The position numbers and the translations under genes are program-made. From Rutstroemia sp. NJR-2017a BVV2 (lineage: Eukaryota; Ascomycota; Leotiomycetes; Helotiales; Rutstroemiaceae): DNA of 64,000 bases. Below the pieces are notes generated by a model, which saw only the letters and a program-made list of their open reading frames with translations, did not search any database and was not told the origin of the DNA. This document shows, piece by piece, positions 44,965 through 59,100 of the stretch (within the stretch, counting starts at the first letter, position 1; each line of letters starts with the position of its first letter). Where the stretch lies: assembly GCA_002946415.1 (NCBI GenBank), contig NJPS01000002.1:363383-427382 (forward strand), read 5' to 3'.

Positions 44965-47563
44965 ATGGCTAGTGCGGAACCTCGACTAGGCAGCACAAAC
45001 AACCGTTTCGAGCGGATCCAAGCAGAAGATACTGTTGTCTCTCTCAACCAACTTTGCACAACATGCCTTCGCTTTACTGAAACCAGCAAGCTCATCCGGA
45101 AGTTCTCTCGCCAGGGGAAGATCGAACAACGTGACCAAGAAACTCTGGGACTCTGTTCGCCTGAACGACTTAAGGTTGGGTACCTCGATGGCTGCCACCT
45201 GTGCGCTCTATTCTGGCAAATGATTGATTGCCAATACCTCATCCGCAATGACCCAACAGTACAGCTCGAAGTCTGGTTGACAGCATTTCCCAGAGAGGTT
45301 GGAGATGAGGAGGGTAATGCCACAGCCCAATCGCCCTTCATGTGAAGTGCTCTCTTGCTTCACGATATTCGTCCATTACTGACCACGTCCAAGTGCTACT
45401 AAAGGTGGTCTCGTCATGAGGCTCCTTCATCGAGAGATACGGCGCAATCAATCAGACCGGGAGGTACGTGCAGCCAGATTTTATAGATATTTTATATTTC
45501 GTTTGCTATTGCCTAGACATTTTCAATTCATGTATCATTTGTCGCAAAACAAATCAGGATTGCTTAAATTGGTGACGTCGCAGCATTGATTGAAGCTTCA
45601 CTAACTAATTAGACTATTTTTCCGGTGCGATCGCTTGAAGTCAACCTTGAGACAGGTGCATTCTGCTGTCCATGAAATCCAATGTATCCGTCCTTCTAAT
45701 CACTATGCAGATCCATCCCTCAACCAGAACATCCTTTGCAAGCTGAAAGAACCAATCTCCTCGAAATCTGATACTAAGCTCTGTCAGATTGCAGAGTGGT
45801 ATCATCATTGTACACAAAAACACATAAAATGCACCAGATTCTCGAGCATGGTGGCGCCGTCGCCGCAGCTGCCTTCAAGATTGCTTGACCTTGGAGGTAA
45901 CAAGCTTCGGCTCGAATGTGACGTTGAGAGCATAGCCAACCTTCGCTATACAACCCTCAGTCATATATGGGGAAACGATCCGGCGTCATATCTTCAGCTA
46001 AAAGAAGGAACTATAGAACATTTCAAGATCGAGGTGCCGTTCAATGCTATGCCTATCAAATACAACGATGCTATTCGGATCACAAGAGTTCTTGGGATCA
46101 GGTACCTTTGGATCGACTCGTTATGTATCATTCAAGACTCCCAGAGCGATTGGCAGACCGAAGCGATCAAAATGGCAGCTATATACGGGGCTTCAGCATG
46201 TAATATCTCGTACGCACATGACCCCTCGGAAGAGCCAGCGAAGAGATACCTACGAGACCCTAGGATCCACATACCATGCAAGTTAGCTGCTACAAGTCCC
46301 CGCCCGAGCTTTCTGTCTACATTTGGGCTCAATCGCCTGTGGAGGAAACCCTTATCGCCAGCTGCTGTCGTAGTGAGCTACAATAGAAGTGCAACATATA
46401 GCAGCTGGTCGACAGAAGGATACAGAAAAGTATGCTCTCTACTGTCTCGGGCTTGGGTCTTTCAAGAGAGGCTGCTATGTCCACGAACTATATACTATGG
46501 TCACGATCGGCTCCTCTGGGAATGCTGTGAGACATTCGACGACGAGTTCAGCGGACCTATGCCGCAGGTACCTCGCTCAAAGGCACAGCTTTACTCTGTA
46601 TTCTCTGGCATGACGCAAGATCGATTCTTCGGTGATTCGCTCGCTGAATTCAACCTCCAATGGTCGCAAATGATCAACGAGTACCGAAGCTGCAAGCTTA
46701 CGTTCCATAGTGACAGAGCCATTGCATTTTCAGGCATTGCAAGTGCAATTCAGTCGCATACGGATATGACGTATCTAGCTGGAATATGGAAAGAGTCGGC
46801 TCATTTGGGCCTGCTTTGGTGTGTTAAGCCGGCAGGCCTAGAAGGTAGACCGAGTTTGCCGATCCTAGGAATGCAAGATGGTGTCAAGGCACCATCCTGG
46901 TCATGGTTTTCTGTGCCTTGTCAGCTCAGTCCTGATCATGATCTTGTGGACCACAGCCTGTCTTTGAGTGCGTCACTTCGCCCTGAAGGTATAGTGTTCC
47001 ACGCGAGTGTGCTAACCTTTGAACACCCCAAATTATCTGTTGAGCCCGAGGCGCTCTTTTACGATTTCGCCGGCCTAGGAATCAAGCTTAGCACTTACAA
47101 AATCCCAGCTGGGCTAAGATGGGAGAACAACCTCATTCAATTGTTGCCACATGGACGTCCGATGTTACCCGAAAACCCTCGTTTGGATTACGACCCGAGA
47201 ACGGCAATGATGTGCAATCTCGATGATCTTTCTTTGGGCATTAACGAGGAACTGCCAGAGAACGCAAGTATGATCCTGCTTGTGTTCACTGGGACTCACT
47301 TCAATAAAGGAGTTGGAAAACGGTACCTGCTCAGCTACAAAGACCAGATTCCTGTGAACAATAATGAAGCATCATTTTGGTGGACCACATACCTGTTTTC
47401 CGGTCTGGTTGTGGTGCCCCAGATCAACCCCTATTCTAACAATAGCTATTGGAAGCGTATAGGGGTCTATTCATTTAGTGTGACAGGTCCTACTACCTCC
47501 ACGAAAGTGGTATCACCATTCGATTTCGAGTCGAGAGAACCTGATGAGATATGGTTGACATAG
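44965..47563 (+). CDS. HET-domain protein (heterokaryon incompatibility type)
   Basis: A fungal NLR-pathway/allorecognition protein whose HET domain triggers cell death when activated. Proposed exons: 44965-45313, 45421-45463 and 45613-47563, for 780 residues. Exon 2 is small and inferred from phase (donor GTAATG, acceptor ATGAG), so this part is less sure. The N-terminus has the Cys-rich pre-domain common in this family (CTTCLRF; GCHLCALFW). The three HET blocks are clear: YTTLSHIWGND, AIRITRVLGIRYLWIDSLCIIQD..DWQTEA.KMAAIYGASACNIS, and SRAWVFQERLLCPRTIYYG..LLWEC. The usual SHCWG reads SHIWG here. The last exon has no frame damage, although the gene ends only about 270 bases before heavily mutated repeat DNA. 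Confidence 0.85.
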
Positions 47564-49654
47564 AAGTCATAATATACAAATTATGATGACGTCCAACCGC
47601 ACCCAATGAATCAACAACCTCAATGAAAGATCACCCCAACAAGCGAGAATTTTGTGCTAGGGGGTCGGGGAGAGTACTATCTTAGTATGATGATGTGGCC
47701 TTTTTCTGCGGGTTTGTTTACGTCGTCGCTGGTTTTGTTTACGCCGGCACTCTTGAAGCTGGGAGCGGGAGAGCTGGGAGTACTATATACGAGCTCGGAG
47801 TGTTGAGAGTGCTGAGATACTAAGAATATTAAATAATAATTGAAAACTAGAAGTTAAAATATTTTTGAGACTGAAAGTGAAAAAAGTAAATATATTAATA
47901 AATAACTTCTTATTAAATTATATCTTTATTATATCTTTATAATTATTAGAGATATTATTAAGATTTATTAAGAAAGAATTATAAAAATATTATTATATAA
48001 TAATAATATTGTTAAAATCTAAATATAAAATAATAATTAAAAATAAATTAATTATTATTAATCTTTTTTTCTTCTTTTTATTCTTTATATTAAAGTCCTT
48101 TAAAATAAAAATTCTATTTTTTATTTAATTAATCTTTATTAATTTTTTTATATAAATAATTAATATTTAAATTTTCGAATTTCTTTTTTATATTTCTATA
48201 AAAAAAATTCTAAATTAACTTTATTATAATTTTATTATATATTATATATTATAATAACTAGATAAAAATATATATTATAAATTATAAAATTTAAAAACTT
48301 TAGATTTAGAATTATATAATAAATTTTAAAGAATAAAATAATTTATAATATTTTATTTATATTTATAATAAATTTTACTAAATTAAATCTAATATAAAAT
48401 TCGATTTATATAAAAAAAAATTTGAATTAATTAATTATTAATAATTAAATAATAATAATATTTTAAATATATTTTAAATTAGATAATATTAAAAAATAAT
48501 AAAAAACTAATTTTAGATAATAAATAAAAATAAAAGGAAAATAGTAATTTAATAAAAAATAAAAATAAAATAAATTCAATTTAATAATCTAATTTAATTA
48601 TCTTTTAATTTATAAATTAAATAATATTTTTGGATATAAATATTTATCTTATTTAAATAAATAATACTAATTTCGATTCCAAAATTAATATCAAGAAAAA
48701 TAAAAATAATAATTAATTTATAATTAATTTATTCTTTAATTTAATCTAAACTAAATTAAAAAAGAGAATAATTTGAAAATAGATATTTAGAAATCTCTTT
48801 AATTTTATAAATATATTTATTGTCATTAATATATTTTAATAAATATAAATATAATTTTAAATAATTATATCTAATTTTCAATTAATAGAAAATATTAATA
48901 ATAATTTTTTTAATCGATTTTGAAATTTAGATTCGATTTTAAAAAAAGAAATTTAAAATTTTTTAAATAATTAATTGAATTAAATAAATCAGTTTTTAAA
49001 ATTTTGAAAAGAAATTAAAATTATTCTTAATTTTTAGTTTATTTAATTTAAGTTTTCAAATAATTAAAGTTAGTTATATTAATTAAAAGATTTATTTTTA
49101 TTTTTAATTTAATTAATAAATCTATTTTTCCATTATCTAATATTTCGAAATAATTTGAAATTTAAACTAATTTGATTTTAATCTTTTTTTCGATTATTTC
49201 TCAATTAACTTTATAAATTAATATTAATTAATTTTGTTTGAATTTATTATTAAATAATTTTAATTTTTATAAAATAACTTAATTATTTAAGAAAATAATA
49301 AATTCTTGATTTTTTTAAATTATTTTATTTATTAATTTGATTTCTTTAATTATTCTCATTAATTTATTATTATAAATTAATTAACTAATTTCAATATTTT
49401 AGTTAAATTAATTCTAATTTCTTTTTAATTTATTAATTCTAATTTATTAATATAAATTAAATATTGATTTGAAATTAGTAAAATAATCGAGTTTTTATAA
49501 TTTTCAATTTCTAATTTTTTAGATAATTTATTAATTTCGATCGAATAAAAAATAATAATTTAAAATAGAAATATATAAAAAATAACTAATTCCAAATACT
49601 GAAAATAAATTAATAGATATATTAAATATCTAATTTATTTTATTTAAATTATTT

Positions 49655-49850
49655 TAATTAATTGATTGATTGATTGATTGATTTATCATTTTAACGACCT
49701 TTTTGAGTCTAAGACTATAGTAGGTCGGCTAGCGGCTAAAGGCCATTAGCAGCTAAATATAAATAGTATTTAAATACATTTTAAGCCAAATAGTATCAAG
49801 AGATGGTGAGGAACTAGTCCTAGTAAATGAAAATAACTATTTTAATTAAT
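49655..49850 (+). repeat. Left arm of inverted repeat
   Basis: About 195 bases whose reverse complement recurs at 55,938-56,130. The arm starts with GATT/AATT tetramer repeats at the outer edge, then TTTATCATTTTAAC, and ends inward with CCTAGTAAATGAAAATAACT. It holds GC-bearing words (TCGGCTAGCGGC, AAGGCC) that are conspicuous in this AT-rich setting. Over about 158 aligned bases I count roughly a dozen transitions and one single-base indel between the arms. Confidence 0.9.
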
Positions 49851-50324
49851 TCCTTTTAAATAAATATTAAATAATTTTGAAATTAATTATTAGTTTTTAA
49901 TTTAATTTAAATTTCTTTGAAAATTAAATAATTTTTAATTATTTTGAGAATTTTAAATATATATTAATAATTAATAATATTTAAATAAGTTTGAGAAGAT
50001 ATTAATATAATTTCTATCTTTATAAAAATTATTAGACTAATTTTAAATATTTTGAGATTTTTTTAAAAAACTAAATTTTATAAATATTAAATTAGATTTT
50101 AAATTTAGTTTGCTTTTTTTATTATATAAAGAATTTATGATTTGAGATATTAGTAATATAAGTAATATATAATTAATATATTGTAAAAAAATAAAAATCT
50201 ATTTTCAATATTAATTAATTAATTAATTTTCAAAAAAGTTGATTTAGTTTAATTAATTCTAATTAAAATATTCAATCTAATTTCAATAATCTTTAATAAT
50301 AAAAGAAAAAACACTTGAAAAAAT

Positions 50325-53300
50325 AATACCGAATTCAAAAATATTAATACTGATATTAAATCTAATTATATATACTTCTATAGATCAAATCTACTAATCT
50401 ACTTAATAATATATTTATTATTTATCGAGATATTATTGTTATAATCAAAATAGTAGATTTGGAAGTTGAAACCTCTTAAAATTCTATTCAAATCGAACTT
50501 TCTTCAATTTCAACTTATTAATATATTTCTAGATCTATTAGTAGTTTTACTATTTAATCCTCTTTTCTTATTAATATCGATATTAAGATAAATAATAGTC
50601 TGGAATTATAAATTATTTTGATTTTCAATCCAAATTTGGATATATCTAGTCTAAATAAGATTTTCAGTTTAGATCTATTTAATATTATTATGAATATTAT
50701 TATTAGATCTAGTAGAAATATTTACTATTTTTCTAAATAGATTAATTTCTTTATCTTTTCCAAATTAAACAAAATTATTTATTTCTCTATTATTGAACTT
50801 ACTATTCTAGATCTAATTAGTATTAAGATTCTCTAAATATATAATTTACTAGTAGAAATATATTCGGTTATTAAATTATATAATAAACAAGTTCAAATCT
50901 TTGATTTAATCGAGATATTTAGAGAATATACCGAATCAAGAAAGCTATAAAAAGTTATTAATTAATTAGTTTCTTAAATCAATAATCTAGAATATACTAT
51001 TTGAAAAATCGAAGCTAAGACCAAAGTAGTTAGCGCCGCTAATAGTACTAATATCTTGATTCTCAAAAACTTTTCTATTTAGACTAATTCAATTAACTTA
51101 ACTATTTCTAATACTACTTTAACTATTTCGATAATTAATTTATTTTCTGGATTTATTTTTATTTTAATAGTATTAATAGATACTAATACTTTTAGAAACT
51201 AGATTATAATTAAAAAAGCTTTGAAAAATATAAAAGTTCAAAATCAATTAATTTTGATTTGAAAATTTGAAATTCTCTTTTCGATATTAATATTTCGAAA
51301 TACTATTAATAAGGTTTTCTTAAATAAAAATATTAAAAGATTAGTAATCTTTTCTATTACTAGTACTAATAATAAGAAGAATTTAGTAGTTACTAATATT
51401 AATTCTTTTACTTTCAATTTTCTAATTGAAAAAAAAGCTATTTAGGAATATTTAATTATTTTTAAATTAATAATTAAAGATAAATCTTGATATAAAGTAG
51501 TTCTCTATAAAATTCCTATTTTGGACTTCAATATATCTTATAAAATAAAGTTAATTTTGAACGAATTAAAGACTTTTAATTCTAATTTGAATTTAAAATC
51601 TATTAATATTTCTTATTAATTATTCTTAGTAGAAAATCGAGTTATTAAGTAAATTAGATTAATAATAATCTCTTTTGCTACTAAAACAGAAATAGAAAGA
51701 TATATTAGAAACCAGATTTAGATAATTAGAATTAGTATTAAAACTAAAAAACTTCTAATTATTTCTAGATCTATCTAGTATATTAAATACTAAGGATTTG
51801 GATATTTGATAAAATTTTATCGAAAAGAGATTAAATATAGTTTCTATAACGAACTTTATATTATATAATAGTATTATTATTCAATTTGCAAATAAAATAA
51901 TTAGAAATATTTCTATTTAGTTTCAAAATATACTAATTATAAAAATAATTATATTTCTATTTCAAAAGAATATAAAATTTATAAAGTTATTAAGAAAACT
52001 AATTTATAATTAGTATTAGTATTTAGATTATCTAAATAAATTTTAATCGAAATTTAACTATAACTGAATTAATATTATAGTTAGTTATTAAACTAAAAAT
52101 CGATTTAATATTAATTCAAGAATCTTGGATTATAACTGAAAATCCAGATTATTCAAATAGTTGATTGATTTCTTATAATAACTTTAGTTAAATTTTTCTA
52201 ATTATTTTAGAATTTAGATTTCGAATATTTATTTATATCTCAAAAATCTATATATTTAATATTATATTAGTTTCTTCGAATCTAGATTCTAATTTGTTAG
52301 TTTTATTAATAACCGAAGAAAATAATATTTTCGAGCTAGTTAATCTTTATAACGAAAATAGCTAAATCGAGAGAATTTCGATTAAAATAATAAAAAGAAG
52401 TTTATTATTTAGAACTATTTCGGCTAATTCAATAATTTTGAATGATTTTAATTTTCATTATTCTTGATAGAATCTAAATAACCAAAATAATCAAATTAAT
52501 ACTAAGTTAATTAGTTAGATAGAAAAATAAAACTTGGAATTAATTAATAAACCCGAGATTATTATATTTTTCAGAAATACTAGTAAATCAGTTTTGGATT
52601 TTATATTAACTATATAAGTATTAACTAGATATATTGATAATTAGTAAATATTAGCTAATTTAGAATCTGATTACTTATCAATTTTATTTATTTTGAAAAG
52701 AAAAAGAAAGTTAATATCTTTAAATAAACTAAAAGTAGTTAGTATTTATTTTAATATCAAATTAATAAACTAGAAACTATTTTCAGATTATTTAGTTAAA
52801 ATTATAAAAGAATCGATTATTCTAACTAGTTCCTTTTCTAATTTTACTTGGCTAGATTTGAAATTAGATAAGGTTATATAAAATTATCTAGAATTGATTA
52901 GTTTGGAATTATCTTTATTAGTTTAGTTAGTAATTAATAAAACTATTCTCAAAACTAAATCTAGTTTAAAAGCAAAATCTTGATAAACTTAAAAACTAAA
53001 AAAGTTAAGAGAATCGATATTATTAGTTTAAAGAAAATTAAAAATCTAAAATAGTTAAGTTAATTAAAGTTTTTATTAAGAATAGTATTAATTAACTTGG
53101 AATTAGTACTTTTTGAAGATAAAACTAGCTAAAAAGGATTATTAAAATACTTTTCTTGAAAATAATAATTCTAAATCAATATTTAAAGCTTTTAACTATA
53201 TCAAATTCTATTTGAATTAGTCTCTTCTAGCAATTTTAAATAAAACTAGTTTTAAAGAAAAAGAAATTATTTTGAAAACTACTTTCTTTCCTCAATCTCC

Positions 53301-55890
53301 TAGTTCGACTAGTTCTAATTAAGAAGAATATAAAATAATAAATTGAAGTTGATCTAAATTAGCTAATACCAAATTAGTATTAGTTTGCTCAACTGAAATC
53401 AAAAAGAAAATATTAGAACTTAATAGAATTATTTAAGAAATTATCAATAAAGTTTATTTAGCTATTTCTGAGATATTTTATAAAGTTTTTATTTATCTAA
53501 TCGATCTTGGATATTATCTCTAATATTAGAGATAAGTAATTAAAACTATTTTCAAAAAACTAACTAAATCTGATTATTTAGTTTCAAAAACTTATAGAAT
53601 AATCTTATTTTTCAACTATTTAGATAAAATAAATAAAAGAATATTAACAAAAAAAATAAGTTATTTAGCTAAAACAACTAGTTTATTATATAACTCTCAA
53701 ATTGATAGAAAACTTAAAAAATCAATTATTAATACCGAATTACTACTAGTAAATAAGATTCAAGAAAATTATTTAAAAGGATATAAAATATCAGTTTTAT
53801 TTTTGAATATTAAAAGAACTTTCAATTATATCTCAAAAAACCAATTATTAACTAATTTAAAAAGATTAAAACTACTAATTAGTTTAATTATTTAGATTAG
53901 TTACTTCTTGGAATACTGATTACTTTACTTAAGTTTTGATAACTAAATCAAGTAATTCTAATTTATTTTAATTAGTATTTTCTAGAGTAGTTCAATCTTA
54001 TTAATTCTTTTTTTAATTTATATTAAAGAACTTTTTTCATCGATTTCTATTTCAATCTAGTTATATATAGATAATATTATACTAGTTACTAACTTAACTA
54101 GTTTCAAAAAGAATTATAAAATTCTAAAAAGAAAAGCTAATAAATTATATATTTTAAGAGAAGTTAGTAATATCGAATTCGATTTAGTAAAAATAAAGTT
54201 AATTTACTTTTTCGAGAGTAAATAAGGAATTATTGAAACTAATTCGGTTAATTTACCAAATAATCAATTAATATAATCCTCAAAAGTAATGAAATAATTA
54301 GATATCTAATTTGATAATATTTTAAATTTCAACTAATATATCTTAACTAGAATTAATTAAACTAAATCAGTTTTTTTTAGAATTAATCGATTAACTAATA
54401 TCGAAAATAGATTTTTACTTTTTATAATATACCAGCTATATATTATTTATATTACTAATATCTTAGATTATAAGTTCTCTATATAATAGAAAGAATAAAC
54501 TAAATTTAAAATTTAATTTCAATATTTATAAAATTTAGTTTTTCGAAAAATCCTTAAGATATTTAGAACTAGTCTAATAGTTCTTATAGAAGTAAAAACT
54601 ATACTAATATTTCTCCAGACTTATTTAAATATTATTAATTATTAATATATATTTAGAATTCTCAAAATAACTGAAAATTATCTAATTTTCAAAGAAATTT
54701 AGGCTAAATCAAAGATTAATAATCAGTTCTAGGATTATTCAGTATTAACTTAAAAAGAATTAGTTAAAATAATCTAAATAAAGCGAATTAGATACTTAAT
54801 ATATTTGCTAGTTCATTTTCAGTATTTGGAATTAATTAGTTCTTTTAAATTTCTATTTTGAGCAATTATTCCTTATTCGGTTGAAATTAGTAAATTATCT
54901 AAAAAATTAGAAGTTGAAAATTATAAAAACTTGGCTATTTTGCTAGCCTCGAACCAATACTCAATCTATATAAATAGATTAGAACTAATAGATTAAAAAG
55001 AAATCGGAATCGATCTAGTTTTTTTTAACTTTAATTAAAAGTTAATTTAGAGATCTAATTGGAATATTGAGATTAGTTAGCTAATCTATAATAACGAACT
55101 AATTAGAATAGTTGAAGGAATTAAACTAATAAACGAAATAATTTAAAAAGATCAAGAATTCATTATTTTCTTAAATAATCAAGTTACTTTATAAAGATTA
55201 AAATTATTTAGTAATAAACTAGAACAAAATCAAGTAGTATTAGTATATAAAGCTAGTCGAGAAATAATTAGAAAAGAAACTAAAATCAAATTAGTTTAGA
55301 TTCTAGATTATTTCGAAATACTAAATAACGAAAAAGTGGATCTATTAGCTAAATCGAGAACTAAAATAAATCTAGTAACTTAAATAACTAGTTTTAACTA
55401 TTTGGGAACTCAAATTAAACAAATTAAAAATCAGAAATAATTAGAATTTCTTTTAAAAACTTTGGAAACTATATCGGAAGCTAGCTTACTTAGCTCGATT
55501 AGTTATTTAAAAAATTTTAAATCTATTTCTCGAAATCATATCCAAATTCCAAATTCGACTAAAAAAACTATTATTAGTATCTTCTTCTAATTGAAAATCA
55601 GATATAGTTATTTAAAATTATATTTATATTTATTAGGATATATTAATACTAATAAATATATTTATAAAGCAAAAGAAATTTCTGAATATTTACTTTTAAA
55701 TTGTTCCCAGTTTAGTTTAGCTTGGAGTAAGTTAAAAGATAAATTAATTATAAATTACTTATTACTTCTATTTCTTCTTAATATTATCTCTAGAATCGAA
55801 GTTAACATTGCTTATTTAAATAAGATAAAAATTTGTACTCGAAAATATTATCTAGCTCGAAAGCTAGTTGAGGATTAGATTGGATATTTA
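50325..55890 (+). mobile_element. LINE (Tad-like), heavily mutated copy 1
   Basis: A 5.5 kb non-LTR retrotransposon recognisable only by alignment to the better copy at 59,170-64,000. Position 50,383 corresponds to 59,221 and 55,165 to 64,000, so the two run collinear with a net shift of three bases. All long frames are destroyed by stops. The 3' end extends about 700 bases beyond what the window shows of copy 2. It contains the C-terminal part of ORF2 at 55,591-55,878, where SEYLLLNCSQFSLAWSKLK is the remnant of the Cys/His-type LINE tail, with its former Cys largely turned into Tyr. No functional protein is possible. Confidence 0.9.
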
Positions 55891-55937
55891 AATTGGAATA
55901 ATTTTATTTTCATTTTTATCAAATTGATATTTTCATT

Positions 55938-56130
55938 ATTTTAGTTATTTTCATTTACTAGGACTAGTTCCTCACTATCTCTTGATACTATTTGGCTTAA
56001 AAATATATTTAAACACTATTTATATTTAGCTACTAACGGCCTTCAGCTACTAGCCGATCTACTATAGTCTTAGATTCAAAAAGGTTGTTAAAATGATAAA
56101 TCAATTAATCAATCAATTAATCAGTTATTA
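55938..56130 (-). repeat. Right arm of inverted repeat
   Basis: Reverse complement of the left arm at 49,655-49,850. The arm begins inward with AGTTATTTTCATTTACTAGG and ends outward in alternating AATC/AATT tetramers. Both arms keep features such as CAAATAGTATCAAGAGAT nearly unchanged while the enclosed 6 kb is badly mutated. The pair could be terminal inverted repeats of a DNA element with the LINE nested in it, or two short elements inserted in opposite directions. Confidence 0.9.
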
Positions 56131-59100
56131 TAATATTAATATATTATATATTCTATATATAATCAACTTTCTATATTTAAACTTTTCGAGTTCTAGAGTT
56201 CTCTTAATTCTATTAATTCTAAAGTTAAATCTACTCTATTATTAAAAGTTTATTATATTATTAATAATTTATAACTTTACTAGTTATATTAATAATTATC
56301 TAAATAATATTAGTTATTTATTTTTCTTTATTTCTAATTATTTTAATTACTAAGTAATAAAAGTAAATATATTCTAAGAGATTTTTAATATATAGTAATT
56401 ACTAATAATCTTTATAATATATTCTCTATTTAGTAATAATAATAACAATAAATAGAATATTTTCCAAATATTCAATTAATATCTATTCTACTATTGATAA
56501 TATCTTATCTTCTAGATAGTATATTGATATTTAAGAAGAAACTAATATAAATAATAATAATAATAATAGAGATTAGAATAGAACTTTTTTTTAAAAAGAG
56601 ATATAAAGTTTAATATTTAGTATTACTATCTCTCGAACTATTAATGAAAGTATCAATAACTAAATAAATATAAATATATTAATATTAGAAAACTAGAATA
56701 TCTTCTTTATAGAATAATTATAAAAACTTTCTAGAAAAGTTAATAGATTGAGAAATATTTAACTATCAATTAAATAGATTATATTAGTATCTCTAATAAG
56801 AGAATATATATACTTCTTTTAAGATATCTTATATATAATAAATATATATAAGATATAGTAGCAATTCTATATACAAATCTATAATTTATCTATATTGATT
56901 AATTTAATTATTTATTATCTTAAAATAATAGATCTATATAATAAACTAAATAATAATATAAATATTAAGTTAAGTTTATAGAAAGTACTTATATTAGAAT
57001 AACTCGAGATTTACTAATATATATTACTAATTAAGAGCTTCTAATAATAATATATCTTAAAGTAGATATAAGATATAATACTAATATATCTTGAAGAATT
57101 ATATTTATAGTAATTTCTTTCTTTAATAGCTATATAATTTATCGAATTAGTAATAACTTTCTTAATTAATCTAATAGAAGTATAATATATAGCAAATAAA
57201 TATTATATATTTTGTATAAATGATTTAAGTTTTATCAAGTTTTACTAATAGTTTATATTATTTACTATTATTATAAGTATTATAGATAAATATATTCTTT
57301 ACTAGAATCTAATTATTAAAGTTACTAAATTCTATTAATATATTATAAATATAAGATATATAACTAGTTAATCTTTTGAAGATAATATATAAATCTATTA
57401 ATAGTTCGAAATAAATAAAATAGAAATCAAGATTATTAATATTATATATTCTGATATCTCTATTAATAATCCTATTTATAAATTATAAAATAGATTCTAT
57501 ATTATAAATAAGAATAAATTAACTATTTAAATAAAGTAATCTAATATTCTATATATATATATATTCACAAATCTATATCTTGATATTTCTATATTTATTA
57601 ATATCTTATAGTACTTTACTTTTTATTATAATATATCTACTTTTCAACTAAATAATATATAATACTATTTTATCTTTTTAGATAACTATAATAAAGATCA
57701 AACTAAATCTTACATTTTCTATATTATAAATATAATTGAATATTCTGAAGTAGATAAAGCTTAAGAGATTTTTATAGATTAATAGAATCTTATTATAATT
57801 AAAATAGAAATAATTACTTATATAATTTATAAAGAAATAATCTAGATAAAAGATATTATATAATAAAAGATTTCTTTCTAAATAGATTAAGAGATATAAG
57901 ATATTTAGATCTTATTATCTTAATAAAAAAAGAGTATATAATATTTTTATATATTTTAATAAAGAATAATCTCTTTTTTCAATCTAAAACTTTTATTAAC
58001 TTAAAAGTAAATAGTTTTATATTTATTAATATATCTTTCTTTAAATATCCTTTTTTTATTCTAAAATCTATTTTCAAATATTTAAAATCCTCTTTATAGA
58101 TCAAAAGTTATAATAATATCAAGAATCAGAAGATTATATATTATATTTTAATTAATTTCATAATCGATAATTATATATAATTATTTACTTTCTTTTTAAT
58201 TATCTATCTTAGATTCTAGTATATTATTCTAAAATGATAATAGCTTATTGAATATTATATATTTCTAAATTATATTTATTATTAATTAAAGTAACTAATT
58301 GATCTACTTTATATATTTAATTATTTTATCAACTTCGAAGTATAATTAAATAATAACAAATTCTTAATTAATTATTTTTACTAAGCTAATATTAATTAGA
58401 GAAATAGATAACTAGATATATTCTAGAAAAAGAAATATTTTTTAATCTAAACTAAAATAGTTAATATAATTATTTTATTTTGCAAACTAATCGAAAAATA
58501 TTTATTTAAACTAAAATTAGATTTTATTTCTTCTGATTTTACTTTATCTAGTAGATTGAATTTTAATATAATTAAAATAATTCTAATTAGTATTAAGTTA
58601 TTATATAAGAAGTTAATAAAGTTAAGTATTATTAAGATAGAAAAGGAATTGAAAATAATAAAAATACTATTTTCTCTAGTTTCTAAATATTTTTCAAAAC
58701 TCTTTTAGATATCTTCTATTATATATAAGTTCTTTATTATTGAAATTTATACTATTTTAGATACTATCTTAAATACCATTTATAAAAGATATAATAACTA
58801 TAAATTATTTATTATAATTTTGCAAAAGCTAGATAACTTAATTAACTAATATCAAGATATTTAAAATGAAAAATAGTAGAAAATAGTTTTTATAATTTAG
58901 TTTCTTTTATTTTTATTTTGAAAAACTACAATATATTTACTATTATAAATAGATATTATTAAACTATTAATTCTTAATAAATATATTAATTATATTTATA
59001 TTTTTTTTAAAACCAAATCCGATATTCTATTATTTTAATATTTCTATAATTATAAAATCTATTTAAAAGATAATAATAAAAAAGTATTGAAATATAGTTT

